A DNA stretch of 64,000 nt, taken from NCBI RefSeq assembly GCF_030463535.1, contig NC_132878.1, positions 25,953,925 through 26,017,924 of the forward strand, read 5' to 3'. This document shows, piece by piece, positions 48,317-61,689 of this stretch (position 1 is its first letter; each line of letters opens with the position of its first letter). The DNA is from Salminus brasiliensis (taxonomy: Eukaryota > Chordata > Actinopteri > Characiformes > Bryconidae). The translations under genes and the position numbers were made by a program. The notes below the pieces were generated by a model that did no database searches, was not told the origin of the DNA, and saw only the letters and a list, made by a program, of their open reading frames with translations.

Positions 48317-48835
48317 CAACCCTTCTAAGGAATGTATTCAGCTACTATAGGCTGCACATCTTGCTGAAACATATGTGCAAACACACACACACACATACTC
48401 ACACACACACACACACACACACACACAGCCTGTCTAGTCCCTGTAGAGAAATATTGCCTATAAAATATTACTTAAGAAAATAATCATGAACCTACTGGCA
48501 CCATGCCTACTTGCAGGCATGTGCTAGAGGGGTATAAAGCCCCCCAGTATTGAGCTGTGGAGCAGTAGAACTGTGATGCCAATACTTTTGGGATGAGTTG
48601 GGGGGTTAGGGATGAGGTGGAATGGTGATCATCCAACATCCTGACCTCACTAATGTTCTTGTTGCTGAACGCTATCAAATCCTCACAGCAATGCACCAAA
48701 CTGTAGTAGAAAGTCTTTCCAGTAGAGACAGTTACTCCACCAAAAACAAGGTAAACTCTTTTTTTTAATACCCTTGATTCCAGACGATTGACAATAAATG
48801 AGCAGGTGTCCCAATACTTTTGTCTATATAGTGTA
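48317..48835 (-). mobile_element. Tc1/mariner-type MITE, copy D with internal (CA)n
   Basis: The right end gcaggtgtcccaatactttt plus gtctatatagtgta is the inverted family terminus. The body has ctgtctagtccctgtagaga. A (CA)n tract (about 48,378-48,426) sits where other copies have a CA-poor segment. Confidence 0.7.
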
Positions 48836-48954
48836 TATTTTAAAAAGAGATGTCAGCATGAAGAGATGGTCAAACGGTCTTATACTGGTCTGTAAAGTCA
48901 CATACCAATTTAGGGGTTCTACCAATGACCAGGTTAAACAGACTCACTCTAGAC

Positions 48955-49645
48955 TTTACACAAAAAACAATCTCTACTCAATGCTTAACAACAGAATACT
49001 ACATACTACATGCCACTACACAACACAATGCTACGCAATGTGCTGCAAACAAAGGTATATCTATATAACATGACCATACAAAACAATCTCTACTCCATGC
49101 TACACAGCACAATGCTACACAACGTGACTCTAGACATCACAACCCCACATAAAGCAACTGCAACTTAATGCTACACAATATGATGCACTACATAACATAC
49201 CACTACACAACAAGATGCTATACAACACAATACACAATGCTATACAATGCGACTCCGTACAACACACTGTTACACAACACGCTACACAATGCTCCACAAT
49301 GTGATGCAACAAAATGTGTCTCTAGACATTACAACCCCACACAAAGCAACTGCTACTCCATGCTACCCAGTACAATGCTTCAAAATGTGACTCTAGACAA
49401 CACAGTGCTACACAACACATTGCACAATGCTATACAATGTGGCTTTACATAACATGCCACTACATAACAGGATGCTACACAACACTACAAAATGCAACTC
49501 TAGACTCTAGACAAAGCAATCTCTACACAGTGCTACACAACATCTTTACAGAACAGACTCTAAACAACACAGCGCTACACAATGTGACTCTACAACACAT
49601 TACGCTACACAACATAATGCTACACAGCGTACATAGTCGGAACAC
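48955..49645 (+). repeat. ACAATGCTAC-type minisatellite
   Basis: Repeated words acaatgctacac, gtgactctaga and caatctctactc recur in shuffled order over 0.7 kb. The three plus-strand open frames here are repeat artefacts. Confidence 0.75.
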
Positions 49646-49806
49646 TACAGTCTCCTAGCTTCATCACTCAGGAGCTACACTTCTATCAGAGCATTTGATA
49701 ATGGCAGCTTCAGATCACACAAACCAAACAGAGCATGACCATGTTCGACATATGGCCTAAACTGGAACACTGGAGCCCCCACTACTCCACTCTTTATGCT
49801 AAGAGT

Positions 49807-49824
49807 GTGTGTGTGTGTGTGTGA

Positions 49825-49862
<38 letters not shown>
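49807..49862. repeat. (GT)n(GA)n microsatellite
   Basis: About 38 bp of GT with one GA interruption, then about 20 bp of GA. Confidence 0.9.
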
Positions 49863-49863
<1 letters not shown>

Positions 49864-50255
49864 TGACGAAGATGGAATGAGATCAAAGTAGAGGGTCTGT
49901 ATCTCCATAGAGCCATGGCTCATTTCCAGCTACCTAAAATAGGACACACACACACACAGGCACTGTACTGACACTGGTGTAAAATCCTTTGAAAATGGCG
50001 ACCTGACTGCAATGCTATGATTACTCTCTCTCTCTCTCATATTCCTTCATGCTTTTTCATTCTACCTACACCCCCCCCCCCCAAAAAGTGTGTGTGTGTG
50101 CATGTGTACATATGTGTATATGAAAAAGGAAAGAGAAAGATACAGAATGATGTGTGTGTGCGTGTTTCATAACGCAGTGCTGCATTTTTCCCTTTGGCGC
50201 GAGCTCTCTGCCTTCTGACTGCTGTCTGCTCCCCCACACATACTGCAGAGACTGC

Positions 50256-50256
<1 letters not shown>

Positions 50257-50316
<60 letters not shown>

Positions 50317-50440
50317 GTACAGAGAGAGAGGCAAAGAGGGGGATGGTTTGTGGGAAACAGGATAGAGACAGAACGAGAGAGCAAGAGTGACAGAGAGAAG
50401 AGGAAAATGACACAGGGAGAGCAGGAGAGACAGAGGGTGG

Positions 50441-50490
<50 letters not shown>

Positions 50491-50790
50491 AAAGGAGATA
50501 GAGAGAGAGGGAGTGTGAGAGGGGGGGCAAGAGAGAGACAGAGAGAGCATGAGAGAGAAACAGCATGAAGGAGAAAGCGTGAGAGAGAGAGTGAAAGGGA
50601 AGAGGAAGAGAGTGTGTAAGAGAGAGAGAGAGGGAGAGAGAGAGTGTGTGAGAGAGAGGGGGAAAGAAGAAGAGAGTGTGTAAGAGAGAGGGGGAGTGTC
50701 AGAGAGAGAGAGAGAGAGAGAGACAGAAAGAGAGACAGTGAAGGGAGCAGAGAGAGTGAGAGAGAGAGAAAGAAAAAGGCCAGGGCGAGA
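50257..50790. repeat. (CA)n plus ~480-bp purine-rich (GA)n tract
   Basis: (CA)n at 50257-50312 changes abruptly to a plus-strand tract of almost only G and A to about 50,790. Long Ser/Leu-rich antisense frames and Arg/Glu-rich sense frames over it are by-products of the composition. Confidence 0.9.
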
Positions 50791-50914
50791 GGGCGACACC
50801 CTGACCACACAGTCTTTCACACACTGATACTGAACATTGTGATAATCAGAGTATTACATCATGATGACATCACTGTTCTGTCCTAGTCATGATGACACGG
50901 AGACAATAAACACA

Positions 50915-50926
<12 letters not shown>

Positions 50927-50979
<53 letters not shown>
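50927..50979. repeat. (CA)n microsatellite
   Basis: About 52 bp of CA. Confidence 0.95.
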
Positions 50980-50981
<2 letters not shown>

Positions 50982-51069
50982 CAAAACCCAGGTGTGTGTT
51001 CTCTCTGCTCTTTTAACACTGATTCAACACTGGCAAATTTGCTGTGTACTTTTTTCTGTGCCATGTATT

Positions 51070-54000
51070 AATAACTAATTCTATTGTCTACTCTATTCTA
51101 TTTGCTCTGTAGCATTTATCTAGTCTGACTGTATTATTATATCATGTCCTGTTCTTTCACCTACGCTTATGATATCAAGTTCAATTCTACTGTACATGTT
51201 CCATTCTATCATATTTTGCTCTATTCTGTTCTACTGTCATGTTCTATTATAATCTATCATGTTCTATTTTAGCATGATCTGCTCTACTATGTTCTGTTCT
51301 ATTAAACTGCCATGTTCAATTCTATTCTACCATGTTATATTTGATCATGTTTTGTTCTATTCTAATGTTCTGTTCTATTGTACTATGATGTTCTATTCTA
51401 ATCTATCATATTGTATTGCATTCTATTGTCATGGTCTATTGTATACTAATCTATCATGTTTTATTCTATCATGTTCTGTTCTAATCTACGGTTGTGTTCT
51501 ATTCTATTGTATTCTAATTGATCATGTTTTGTCCGATCATATTCTCTTCTATTCTACTGTCAGGTTCTTTTCTATTTTATTTTGTTCTGTTCTTTTCTAT
51601 CATGCTCTGTTCTATTCTATTATATTCTATTCTATCATGCTCTGTTCTATTCTATTATGTTTTATCATGCTCTATTCTATTCTATTATGTTCTATTCTAT
51701 CATGCTCTGTTCTATTCTATTATGTTCTATCATGCTCTGTTCTATTTTATTCTGTTCTATTCTATCATGCTCTGATCTATTCTATTATGTTCTATTCTAT
51801 CATGCTCTGTTCTATTCTATTATGTTCTATCATGCTCTGTTCTATTTTATTCTGTTCTATTCTGTCATGCTCTGATCTATTCTATTATGTTCTATTCTAT
51901 CATGCTCTGTTCTATTCTATTATGTTCTATTCTATCATGCTCTGTTCTATTCTATTCTATCATGCTCTGTTCTATTCTGTTATGTTCTATCATGTTCTAT
52001 TCTATCATGTTTGGTTCTATTCTATTTTGTCATGTTCTGTTCTATTCTATTATGTTCTATTCTATCATGCTCTGTTCTATTCTGTTATGTTCTATTCTAT
52101 CATGCTCTTTTTTGTTGTATTCTATCATGCTCTGTTCTATTATAACATGCTCTGTTATATTCTGTCATGCTATGTTCTATTATATCATGCTCTGTTCTGC
52201 ATTCTATTGTCATGGTCTATTGTATTCTAATCTATCATGTTTTATTCTATCATGTTCTGTTCTAATCTACGGTTGTGTTCTATTCTATTGTATTCTAATT
52301 GACCATGTTTTGTCCGATCATATTCTCTTCTATTCTACTGTCAGGTTCTTTTCTATTTTATTTTGTTCTGTTCTTTTCTATCATGTTCTGTTCTATTCTA
52401 TTCTATCATGCTCTGTTCTATTCTATTATGTTCTATCATGCTCTGTTCTATTTTATTCTGTTCTATTCTATCATGCTCTGTTCTATTCTATTATGTTCTA
52501 TTCTATTCTGCTCTGTTCTATTCTATTATGTTCTATCATGCTCTGTTCTATTCTATTATGTTCTATTCTATTCTGCTCTGTTCTATTCTATTATGTTCTA
52601 TTCTATCATGCTCTGTTCTATTCTATTCTATCATGCTCTGTTCTATTCTGTTATGTTCTATCATGTTCTATTCTATCATGTTTGGTTCTATTCTATTTTG
52701 TCATGTTCTGTTCTATTCTATTATGTTCTATTCTATCATGCTCTGTTCTATTCTGTTATGTTCTATTCTATCATGCTCTTTTTTGTTGTATTCTATCATG
52801 CTCTGTTCTATTATAAAATGCTCTGTTATATTCTGTCATGCTATGTTCTATTATATCATGCTCTGTTCTGCATTCTATTGTCATGGTCTATTGTATTCTA
52901 ATCTATCATGTTTTATTCTATCATGTTCTGTTCTAATCTACGGTTGTGTTCTATTCTATTGTATTCTAATTGACCATGTTTTGTCCGATCATATTCTCTT
53001 CTATTCTACTGTCAGGTTCTTTTCTATTTTATTTTGTTCTGTTCTTTTCTATCATGTTCTGTTCTATTCTATTCTATCATGCTCTGTTCTATTCTATTAT
53101 GTTCTATCATGCTCTGTTCTATTTTATTCTGTTCTATTCTATCATGCTCTGTTCTATTCTATTATGTTCTATTCTATTCTGCTCTGTTCTATTCTATTAT
53201 GTTCTATCATGCTCTGTTCTATTCTATTATGTTCTATTCTATTCTGCTCTGTTCTATTCTATTATGTTCTATTCTATTCTGCTCTGTTCTATTCTATTAT
53301 GTTCTATCATGCTCTGTTCTATTCTATTATGTTATATTCTATCATGCTCTGTTCTATTCTGTTATGTTCTATTCTATCATGCTCTGTACTATTCTATTAT
53401 GTTTTATCATGCTCTGTTCTATTCTATTATGTTCTATTCTATCATGCTCTGTTCTATTCTATTATGTTCTATCATGCTCTGTTCTATTTTATTCTGTTCT
53501 ATTCTATCATGCTCTGTTCTATTCTATTATGTTCTATTCTATTCTGCTCTGTTCTATTCTATTATGTTCTATTCTATTCTGCTCTGTTCTATTCTATTAT
53601 GTTCTATCATGCTCTGTTCTATTCTATTATGTTCTATTCTATTCTGCTCTGTTCTATTCTATTATGTTCTATTCTATTCTGCTCTGTTCTATTCTATTAT
53701 GTTCTATCATGCTCTGTTCTATTCTATTATGTTATATTCTATCATGCTCTGTTCTATTCTGTTATGTTCTATTCTATCATGCTCTTTTTTGTTGTATTCT
53801 ATCATGCTCTGTTCTATTCTATTATGTTATATTCTATGATGCTGTTTTCTGTTGTATTCTGTCATGCTCTGTTCTATTATATTATGTTATATTCTATGAT
53901 GCTGTTTTCTGTTGTATTCTGTCATGCTCTGTTCTATTATATTATGTTAATTTCTATCATGCTCTGTTCTATTCTGTCATGCTCTGTTCTATTCTATTGT

Positions 54001-54330
54001 TATATTCTATGATGCTGTTTTCTGTTGTATTCTGTCATGCTCTGTTCTATTATATTATGTTAATTTCTATCATGCTCTGTTCTATTCTGTCATGCTCTGT
54101 TCTATTCTATTATGTTATATTCTAGGATGCTCTTTTCTGTTGTATTCTGTCATGCTCTGTTCTATTATATTATGTTAATTTCTATCATGCTCTGTTCTAT
54201 TCTATTATGTTATATTCTAGGATGCTCTTTTCTGTTGTATTCTGTCATGCTCTATTCTATTCTGTCATGCTTTGTTCTATTCCATTATATGCTGTTCTAT
54301 TTAGTTCTATGCTTCTCTAGGTTATGGCTG
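51070..54330 (+). repeat. pentamer-based satellite with higher-order structure
   Basis: About 3.3 kb built of 5-mers TTCTA, TCATG, CTCTG, TTATG. A marker block (ctaatctacggttgtg) recurs at 51481, 52262 and 52933, giving higher-order spacings of 781 and 671 bp. The array decays toward both ends. Three overlapping long frames of up to 549 codons exist only because none of the pentamers makes a plus-strand stop. Confidence 0.92.
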
Positions 54331-54719
54331 AAGTCTGTGCTGTTTTAGCCCCTGCTGCCTCTCACACATTCTCCTCTGCTGCTAAACCCAGCAGGCAAGG
54401 TCAGGTGTGAAGAAGTCTATCATTGGTTGGCAAACATGTCCATCACAGAGGGGGTGGTGCTGAGTGAGAGCAGCCGGTGGGGGAGGGGGCGGGAACCCTT
54501 CCAAAAGGACACACAGTTCTCCAATCACAGCAGGACGCAGAATCATCATTTCTGCTCTTTCTCAGGTAACACTCATTAACTCACCTTTCTCTTGCTGTGT
54601 GTGTGTTTGTGTCTCTGAGTTAATGTGTATGTGTTTGTGTGTGTGGGGGAGAGAGAAAGCATGTGGTGGCAGGCAGCCCTTTACAAGAATTACAGTCAGA
54701 CAGAAGTCACAATCTTAAC
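54331..54719. promoter_or_regulatory. unique island between opposed satellite arms, promoter-like words
   Basis: Contains a GC-box-like run (gggggagggggcggg, 54479-54493), a CCAAT word on the plus strand (about 54,521) and one on the minus strand (attgg, about 54,422). No exon could be tied to it. It is a weak candidate for a promoter on either strand. Confidence 0.2.
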
Positions 54720-55690
54720 TGTTAGTTAAATCTATTAAATTAAAATAGAACAGATTTAAATTGAACCAAATATGATGAGTAGAAAAAAATAAGACTTACT
54801 AAATTGAATATGATATGATAGTTTATGAATGACATAATAGAATACAATATGAAAGAAAGGAATAGAACATAACAGAACTGTATACAACAGAATTAACAGT
54901 ATGAGAACAGAATAAAATAGAATGGCACAGTAGAATAGAAAAGAAAGATTTGAAAGAAATAGATTGTAACAAAACAGATCAAATAAAATGAAAGAGAAGA
55001 ATAGAATATCAAAGATTTTAAAGGAACACAATATATCAAAACTGAATGTAACAGAATTCTGTCATATAATTTTTACTCAAATAGAACAAAATAGATTAGA
55101 ATAGAATGGAATATGACATATTTGAGAGAAATAGATGATAACAGAACAGAATAGAATAGAATCAAATCACACAATAAAACAGAATAGTATAAAATAAAAT
55201 AGAAGACAATAGAACATGGAAGAGAAGAATATAATATGAAAGGTTTGAAAGGAATAGAATACAGCAGAATGGATTTTCACGAGACACATTTTTACTAGAA
55301 TATAATGATAAAATAGAACAAAATAAAATATTAAATGGAACACTAGAATAAAATAGAATTCAATAGAATCTAGAAAAGTCTAGAAAAGTAGAAAAGATTT
55401 GAAAGGAATAGACTACAATAAAACTGAATACAACAGAATGGAATGGAAAATACAAGAGAATGCCACAATAGAACAGAATAACATTAGATGGGAAACTATA
55501 ATAGAATAGAAAAGAATAGAATACATTTGAAAGGTATAGAATATAACAGAACTGAATCGAACAGAATGGATCATCACTAGAACAGAACATAATAGAATAG
55601 AATGGCACAATGGAACAGAATGGAATATGAAAGAGAAGAACAGAAGAGAATAGAATATAAAAGATTTGAAAGTAATAGATATAACAGAAC
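54720..55690 (-). repeat. decayed reverse-complement copy of the pentamer satellite
   Basis: The plus strand is made of agaata, gaacag and aatagaat words, the complement of the TTCTATTCTG words in the array at 51-54 kb. More diverged and A-rich. Confidence 0.7.
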
Positions 55691-56198
55691 TATCTCTCTC
55701 TGTCTATATATCTCTTCATCTGTCTGTCTCTCTCTCTCCTCTGCTTTGTTCCCTAGACAGTATTTTTACACACTTATGTTCGTACACAACAGAATCAATA
55801 CAGAGCCACAATCTGGGCCAAACCTACAGGCCACACACCCCACAACCAGCACCACAGCAGCTCTGCTAAAGCCTGGCTCAGCCTGTGGTCTGTCAGTCCC
55901 CACAAACCTCAAATGTTAAAGGTTAGCTGACCCATGACAGCTTGAACTAGTGTTATACTGAAAGTCTGCCCACTTTATTACCCTGAACAGATAGCGATCT
56001 TACACAAAATAAATAGAGTAATCTTGAAAGAAAAAAAACTGTATTATACAATACTTCTATTATAATTTTATAATCTATATTCTACAGTAGTTTCTAGTAC
56101 CTCTAGTGCAGAGAGCTATCATAGCTCTCTGAATACACTCTTCTTCTCCTATATCCTTACACAAATACTGTATAAATCCCAGTAAGTAAAGTGTACAT

Positions 56199-56262
56199 TT
56201 ACATTACATTTACGGCATTTAGCAGACGCTCTTATCCAGAGCGACTTACAAAGTGCTTTGCT
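56199..56262. mobile_element. SINE conserved-tail fragment
   Basis: Cggcatttagcagacgctct followed by tatccagagcgacttacaaa is the widespread teleost SINE core; a similar stretch recurs near 63,862-63,900. Only ~60 bp is present. Confidence 0.6.
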
Positions 56263-56283
56263 ATAGTTTAAGCTAAGTGTAAA

Positions 56284-56722
56284 TACACCAAATGGACAAA
56301 AGTATTGGAACATCACTTTTTCTGGAATCCAGCATATTAAAAATGATCTTGCTTTTGTTGGAGTAACTGTCTCTACTATCCACGGAAGGCTTTCTACTAG
56401 ATAGTGGAACATTGTTGTGTGAATTAGTGTGGTTCAGGATGTTGCACGATTAGCACCCCAACTTATCCTAAAGGAATTGGAAGACTCGCATCATCCCAGA
56501 GAACCCAGTTCCACTGCTCCACATCTTAATGCTGGGGGGCTTTATACCCCTCCATCCTGAGCCAGTAGGTTCATGTTTATCTGCTCCACAAAGTCCTATT
56601 CTACTGTCAATACTTTTTCTTCAGAGACTAGACAATCTGTGTGCAACACAATGGGTGCAACTTAAAGTAGCTGAATGCATTCATTAGAAGAGGTGTCCCG
56701 AAACATTTGGTCATATAGTGTA
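56284..56722 (+). mobile_element. Tc1/mariner-type MITE, copy E (full length)
   Basis: Both ends are present: tacaccaaatggacaaaagt and gaaacatttggtcatatagt plus gta. The 439-bp interior matches copies A and D, with no coding capacity. Confidence 0.75.
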
Positions 56723-58024
56723 CGTGTAAATAGCAGGTGTAAATCCACTCCAGCTCAAACAAATAAATTCTGGAAAAAAATAACATGCCATAAATAATGC
56801 CATGAAAAACACAAAGAAATGCTGTGCAAATCTACCCCTGGTTATTAGAAACTCAGCGCCCAAACTGAAATATCTTACCCGTGTTTTGACTAGGTCTCCT
56901 TCAAAGCCAATGTCCAAAAACTTCCCAAGTAACATCAGAATCAGGTTTACGGGAAAAGCCAAAATGGATGTAAAACAATGTGAAGAGATTTAATTCCAGG
57001 TAATTGTGGAGCATTTCTATTGATCCATTCACAATGAAATCTTCACACGTTTTCAAATAACATGGGGGAAAGAAATATAAAAATACGCTAGATTTTTTGG
57101 TCAATGTGTATATGTATTCTGCAGTTGTTTGTGTAAAAAACAGATCCCATTTACAGGTCATAAAACATACTTTTAAAAAAAATCAGAACACATCCCTAAA
57201 CCTGTTGTAAAAGGTCTAGTACATTTGGCCATGAGTATTTTGAAGGCACCGTCTACTCATTTTTATGGCTCACTGCTAACTGTTATCTATAGTTGTTGTA
57301 ATAAACTTACTCTAAACTGCTCGTTAAAGCTTTGTGTGAAACTTGGGGTATTCTCAATACTAGGTGTACTAGTTGTACTAATGTGTAAGAGAATGAGATG
57401 TGTTTTTAGGCTGCGTCCACTGTCCACTCTCAATGGTATGCCGCAAATACTTCTAAAGACTGATGATGGGTGTTAATGCCACTAGCTATAGGTCACAGCA
57501 AGTTCAACAATTCTGCCATTAAATTGTGATTGTTGGCAATGTCGATTATAGGTTATCTTGTGTGTTAGCAAGCAAATAAATTCAGGAACCACTGAATGAA
57601 CTTTGCATAGGTAGAAATACCATTTGACTGTCTCATATGCCAGTTCGATCTTTTCATATGCCAAGATCAGAGGGTCAGAATAAAAAAATGGTACATTTAC
57701 AGTGCCACTCCCTACCCACTAGCTAGAACTGCCCTATCTAACAGACAGGGCCATGCTGGCTAGCATGACACTGAGTGATGTGGAAAAAGGGAGGGCTATC
57801 CTACCCACCCAGAGAGAGCAAGGAGAGTTAATCACTCTGGGACTCCCAGCCATAGACGAATGTGACATCACCAGAGATTGACCTGGCGTTCTCCTGATGA
57901 TGAGGTCAACACTCTATGTTACACAATGAGGCTTCAGTTCATACATTAGGAGCAATGTTAACAGTCATACTAATTTAACAAGTCGTGAAAGTAAATTGCC
58001 AGCAATTAGAACTATTCAAACGAA

Positions 58025-58283
58025 TCACTGCTGACACAGATGTGCAAATGCACACATACAGCTTGTCTAGTTCCTGTAGAGATGTACTGCCAATAGAACT
58101 GGACTCTGCACCAATGAACAAACTGACACCATGTCTAATGCCAGGCATGGGCTAGATTGGCATAAATCCCACAGGATTGAGCTGTGAAGCAGTGGAACTG
58201 TGTTCTCTGGAATAATGTACGTTTAGGACGAGTTGGAGAGTTGAGGATGAGGTGGGGTGGTGATCATCCAATATCCTGACCTC
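58025..58283 (-). mobile_element. Tc1/mariner-type MITE, copy F (internal fragment)
   Basis: Has gctgacacagatgtgcaaat, gcttgtctagttcctgtaga and gaggatgaggtggggtggtg in reverse orientation. Ends are missing. Confidence 0.6.
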
Positions 58284-59029
58284 AGGATAAAAATTACATG
58301 TCCTGTAAATGTTTACTTTAATGGCATGAGAACGTTCCTGAAACATTGTGAGGGCTTTAAAAAAAAAATGTTTGAACTATTTTTTACAGCCATTCTGAAA
58401 TTGTTTTAAAGACGTCATTTTGTTAGCTGGGAGACAAGGAGGTTTATGGCCTATACACAGTGATGTGCTCATTCTCCATATAAAACCCTTCATAGGGTTG
58501 CACTCAGCATAATTCAGAACACTAGTCTGGGCTCTAGAACACTAAAACCATGAAAGATGGACCATGACCATGTAGAAAACCATACCGATACTGAGTTCTA
58601 GCATGCTGAAGCACATATCAGCGACAACAGAAAGAGCAGAGACCTGCTAAAATCACAGTCCACTGCAGGATCCAGAGAGACGTTCACACCCAAAGGCCCT
58701 GCGCTTGCAGTATCATACACACTCAGCCACTGCATTCTCGCCACCACCATGCATTTAATCTGCTGAGCTGAAGTATAACAGATTCCTGCCTTTGACGCTT
58801 TATTCGGAGCAGAAATGGACAACAGTCCCGATTACAACAGTCAAAATCCATCCAGAGAAAAGGGTAATCAAGTCATCTAGCATGAACTGCATGTTTTAGA
58901 TCCTGCCACATCATGTCAATAGGGTTTAGGTTGGGACTTTGACTAGGTCATTCCGAAAGTTACATTTCTCATTTTTCCAGGCATTGTTAGGTAGACCAAA
59001 ATTCCAGAATCTGCAGTCATCTGCCATTG

Positions 59030-59035
<6 letters not shown>

Positions 59036-59101
<66 letters not shown>
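59036..59101. repeat. (TC)n(TA)n microsatellite
   Basis: Short TC run then about 54 bp of TA. Confidence 0.95.
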
Positions 59102-59104
<3 letters not shown>

Positions 59105-59989
59105 CAAAGCCTTATATTCTTTGGTCAAAAAGACATAATCTGGACCATAAGCAGACATGTGGGATATTTGATAAGAAGAGCTCCTAAAGGTAAAACACAT
59201 GTGCATCCGTGCCAGAGAACAAACAAGACTGACATTTACAAACCCCTGCAATAAATATCAGTCTAATTACCACCTAGCATAGCTGTAACTAAGCTAACTG
59301 AGCTTTCTGCGACAGAAAGCTCTAAACCTACAGGCTTCAAGCCCTTCAAGAGCTTTAAATCACCTTTAGCAAACTGTAAAATTACCCCGGAGGTGCAGAG
59401 AAAATAGTAAGTAGAATGCTTTCGATGGGCAGCAGTTAGAGGTTTGGTTCATTAAAATCATGTCATGCAACAGTGCACATGCTAATTGCAGAGGTGTTGC
59501 CATGTGGAGGAAACAATAGGACAGAAAACAAGAACGGGGACGGGTTTTATCCTAGAATAACAGTTAGATATTAGAGATGCTGGACTGCTGCATTTGCTTT
59601 GCGTCACTGTGCTGAAAACTGTTGACCAGACTCGGATGGCAAAACTTAGTCTGGTCCTGAACAATTGAACTCAACTAATCCTGAATCACCTTGTGTGTTG
59701 CAGAGTCATGCAGTATAGCATACAAAGGATTCCTGTACTGCAAAAAAAAAAAAAAAAAAACAACAAAAAAGACATACCTGGATTTCAGCATGAATTACTA
59801 GTGATCCGACTGTTATTTAGGTCACACCTAACACAAAGCTAAGTTAACTAATCACACACAAACTGCCTTTGGCAGCGATCATCTCAGCCAAATTTGTCCT
59901 GTAGTTTCCTGTAACGTCAAGGGGACATTTTGGACTATTCGCCTCTGCTGGTGAGGGCCATTACTTGTTCACAGTCATCTTTAGTAAAG

Positions 59990-60430
59990 GCCAAGTAATG
60001 CAAAAATTCCTCAAGCAGTCCTTGAACCTTGTCCCAACAATCAGCAGCCATAGGCTCTTCTAAGCAGCTGCCTTGCACTCTAAAAGCTACAATAATTGAT
60101 GCCATAGCTATAAGATAATGGCAAAGTCATTTTTGGGTAATGTAATTATGGCAGTTAACAGGAATGGTGGAGTTCGAGTTGAGATACGGAAGATCAAGAA
60201 AATGTTCTGAGAGAACTGCTCATAGGATTGCTAAAACATTAATCAAACTCTGACTGTAAAAGACCTTTAGGAAGATTCAGCAGACTCTGAAGTGGTGGTC
60301 TTCTACTATACAGAAACACCTGCACAATTATGACCTTCATGAACGAGTCATCAGAAGAAAAGCTCCTGTCTCCTTACCACAAAAGTGAGCATTAGTTTTT
60401 TTTTCAAAAAGACCTTTAAGCAAGCCTAAT
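59990..60430 (+). mobile_element. Tc1-like transposon remnant (transposase N-terminal part)
   Basis: Broken frames read RKIKKM, LTVKDL.EDSADS, and a PAQL...SHQKKSS-type stretch, as in the helix-turn-helix part of a Tc1-type transposase. It is interrupted by stops and ends before the catalytic domain. Confidence 0.6.
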
Positions 60431-60939
60431 GCATGTTAGTAACGAGACGCATGGGCAGATTAAGTTTGCCGGTCCACTGGCCTTTCCTTGGAGCACTTTT
60501 AGTATGTAATCACAGTACACCCGGGAACACCCCACAAGACCTGCTATTTTGGACTGAGTCGTCTAGCCATCACAATCTGGTTCTTGTTAAAGCTCTTCAG
60601 ATTCTTAAGCTTGCCTATTTTTTTCTGCTTCCAACATAACACTTTCAAGAACTGACAGTTTACTTGCTGTCTAATAAGTATAGCCCACCCCATGACAGGT
60701 GGCACTGTAACAAGACGCGCACAGCAGGCTTAGTATTTCTTAGTATTAAGGCTTTATTTGAGGGTTGACTTTATGTAGAATGTTTCAATTGTAAATTTAC
60801 GAATTTTTTTTTTTGTTGCTCTGCATTGTTTGATTCCCAATGTAAATGTAAATGTATGCTTTAGATGTAACATTTCTTCTGCTTCTAAATAAAATCATTT
60901 TGCATCTGATCTTTAAAGATAGAAACTTGGTTTCATGGT

Positions 60940-61190
60940 CATAGTACGGTCATGTAACAACATATAGAATTGTCACATTATGGCCATTTAACTTTATAGG
61001 GTATATTCACACACTCTGGTCTTGTAACTTGTAACCTGTAATGGTCATGTTACTCATGTATGGAATGACCACAGTAGGATCATGTAATTCCATATGGAAT
61101 GGTCATGGTATGGTCATTACGGTCATCTAACCTCATGGGAAATGGTCTAAGTACATTCTTGTAACTCCATATGGCATGATCTTCATGGAA
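60940..61190 (+). repeat. imperfect ~40-bp tandem repeat
   Basis: Words ggtcatagta, ggtcatgtaac and ccatatggaatg recur about six times with variable spacing. Confidence 0.6.
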
Positions 61191-61689
61191 ACAGCAGTTC
61201 AAGCTAAACCACCCTTAACCTTTCAGCGTGAGCGGGCAGGGCCAGACTGCTATAGGCTGGACAAACTTTCATATGTAAATATGGAATAGGGACTAGATAA
61301 GATAATGACTTAAGGTTGGCCAGAAACTCCAGTTGCAACCAAATAACATAATTATGTCAGAGCTAAACATTAGCTTAGCTTACATTAGAGAAGACTACTA
61401 GCTTCACTAAACACTAAGAATTTAAAGATGAATTTACTTCACAGGAGATCCTCTTACCATTCTCATCCTTTGAGAACCCTTTACAAAGATTTGCTAGCAT
61501 GACCTCAGTTGTGGTTAACATGTTGAGTAATAGACAGTTTAATATATCCTGACACACTCTTTTCCTTACAAGGGGTGTAACAATTAACCAAAAATAGAAT
61601 TCAATATGATAGTGTTGTTTTGCTTCAGTTGTTTTTTTTTTTATGTAGACTCTTCAATACTACAATTTTATTTACTATTATGCAGCCTA

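Noticed and set aside
50037..50820. Antisense Ser/Leu-rich frames up to 257 residues and sense Arg/Glu-rich frames
   Set aside because: By-products of the (GA)n and (CA)n tracts, with no start context, splice sites or domains.
51259..54348. Long plus-strand open frames of up to 549 residues, rich in Phe, Tyr, Ser, Ile, Met, Leu and Cys
   Set aside because: They are readings of the pentamer satellite; all three frames give cyclic versions of the same peptide because no pentamer creates a stop.
57680..57910. Possible old SINE-like stretch with CACCCAGAGAGAGCA-type words
   Set aside because: Looks like a dispersed fish repeat but no RNA polymerase III boxes or ends could be identified.
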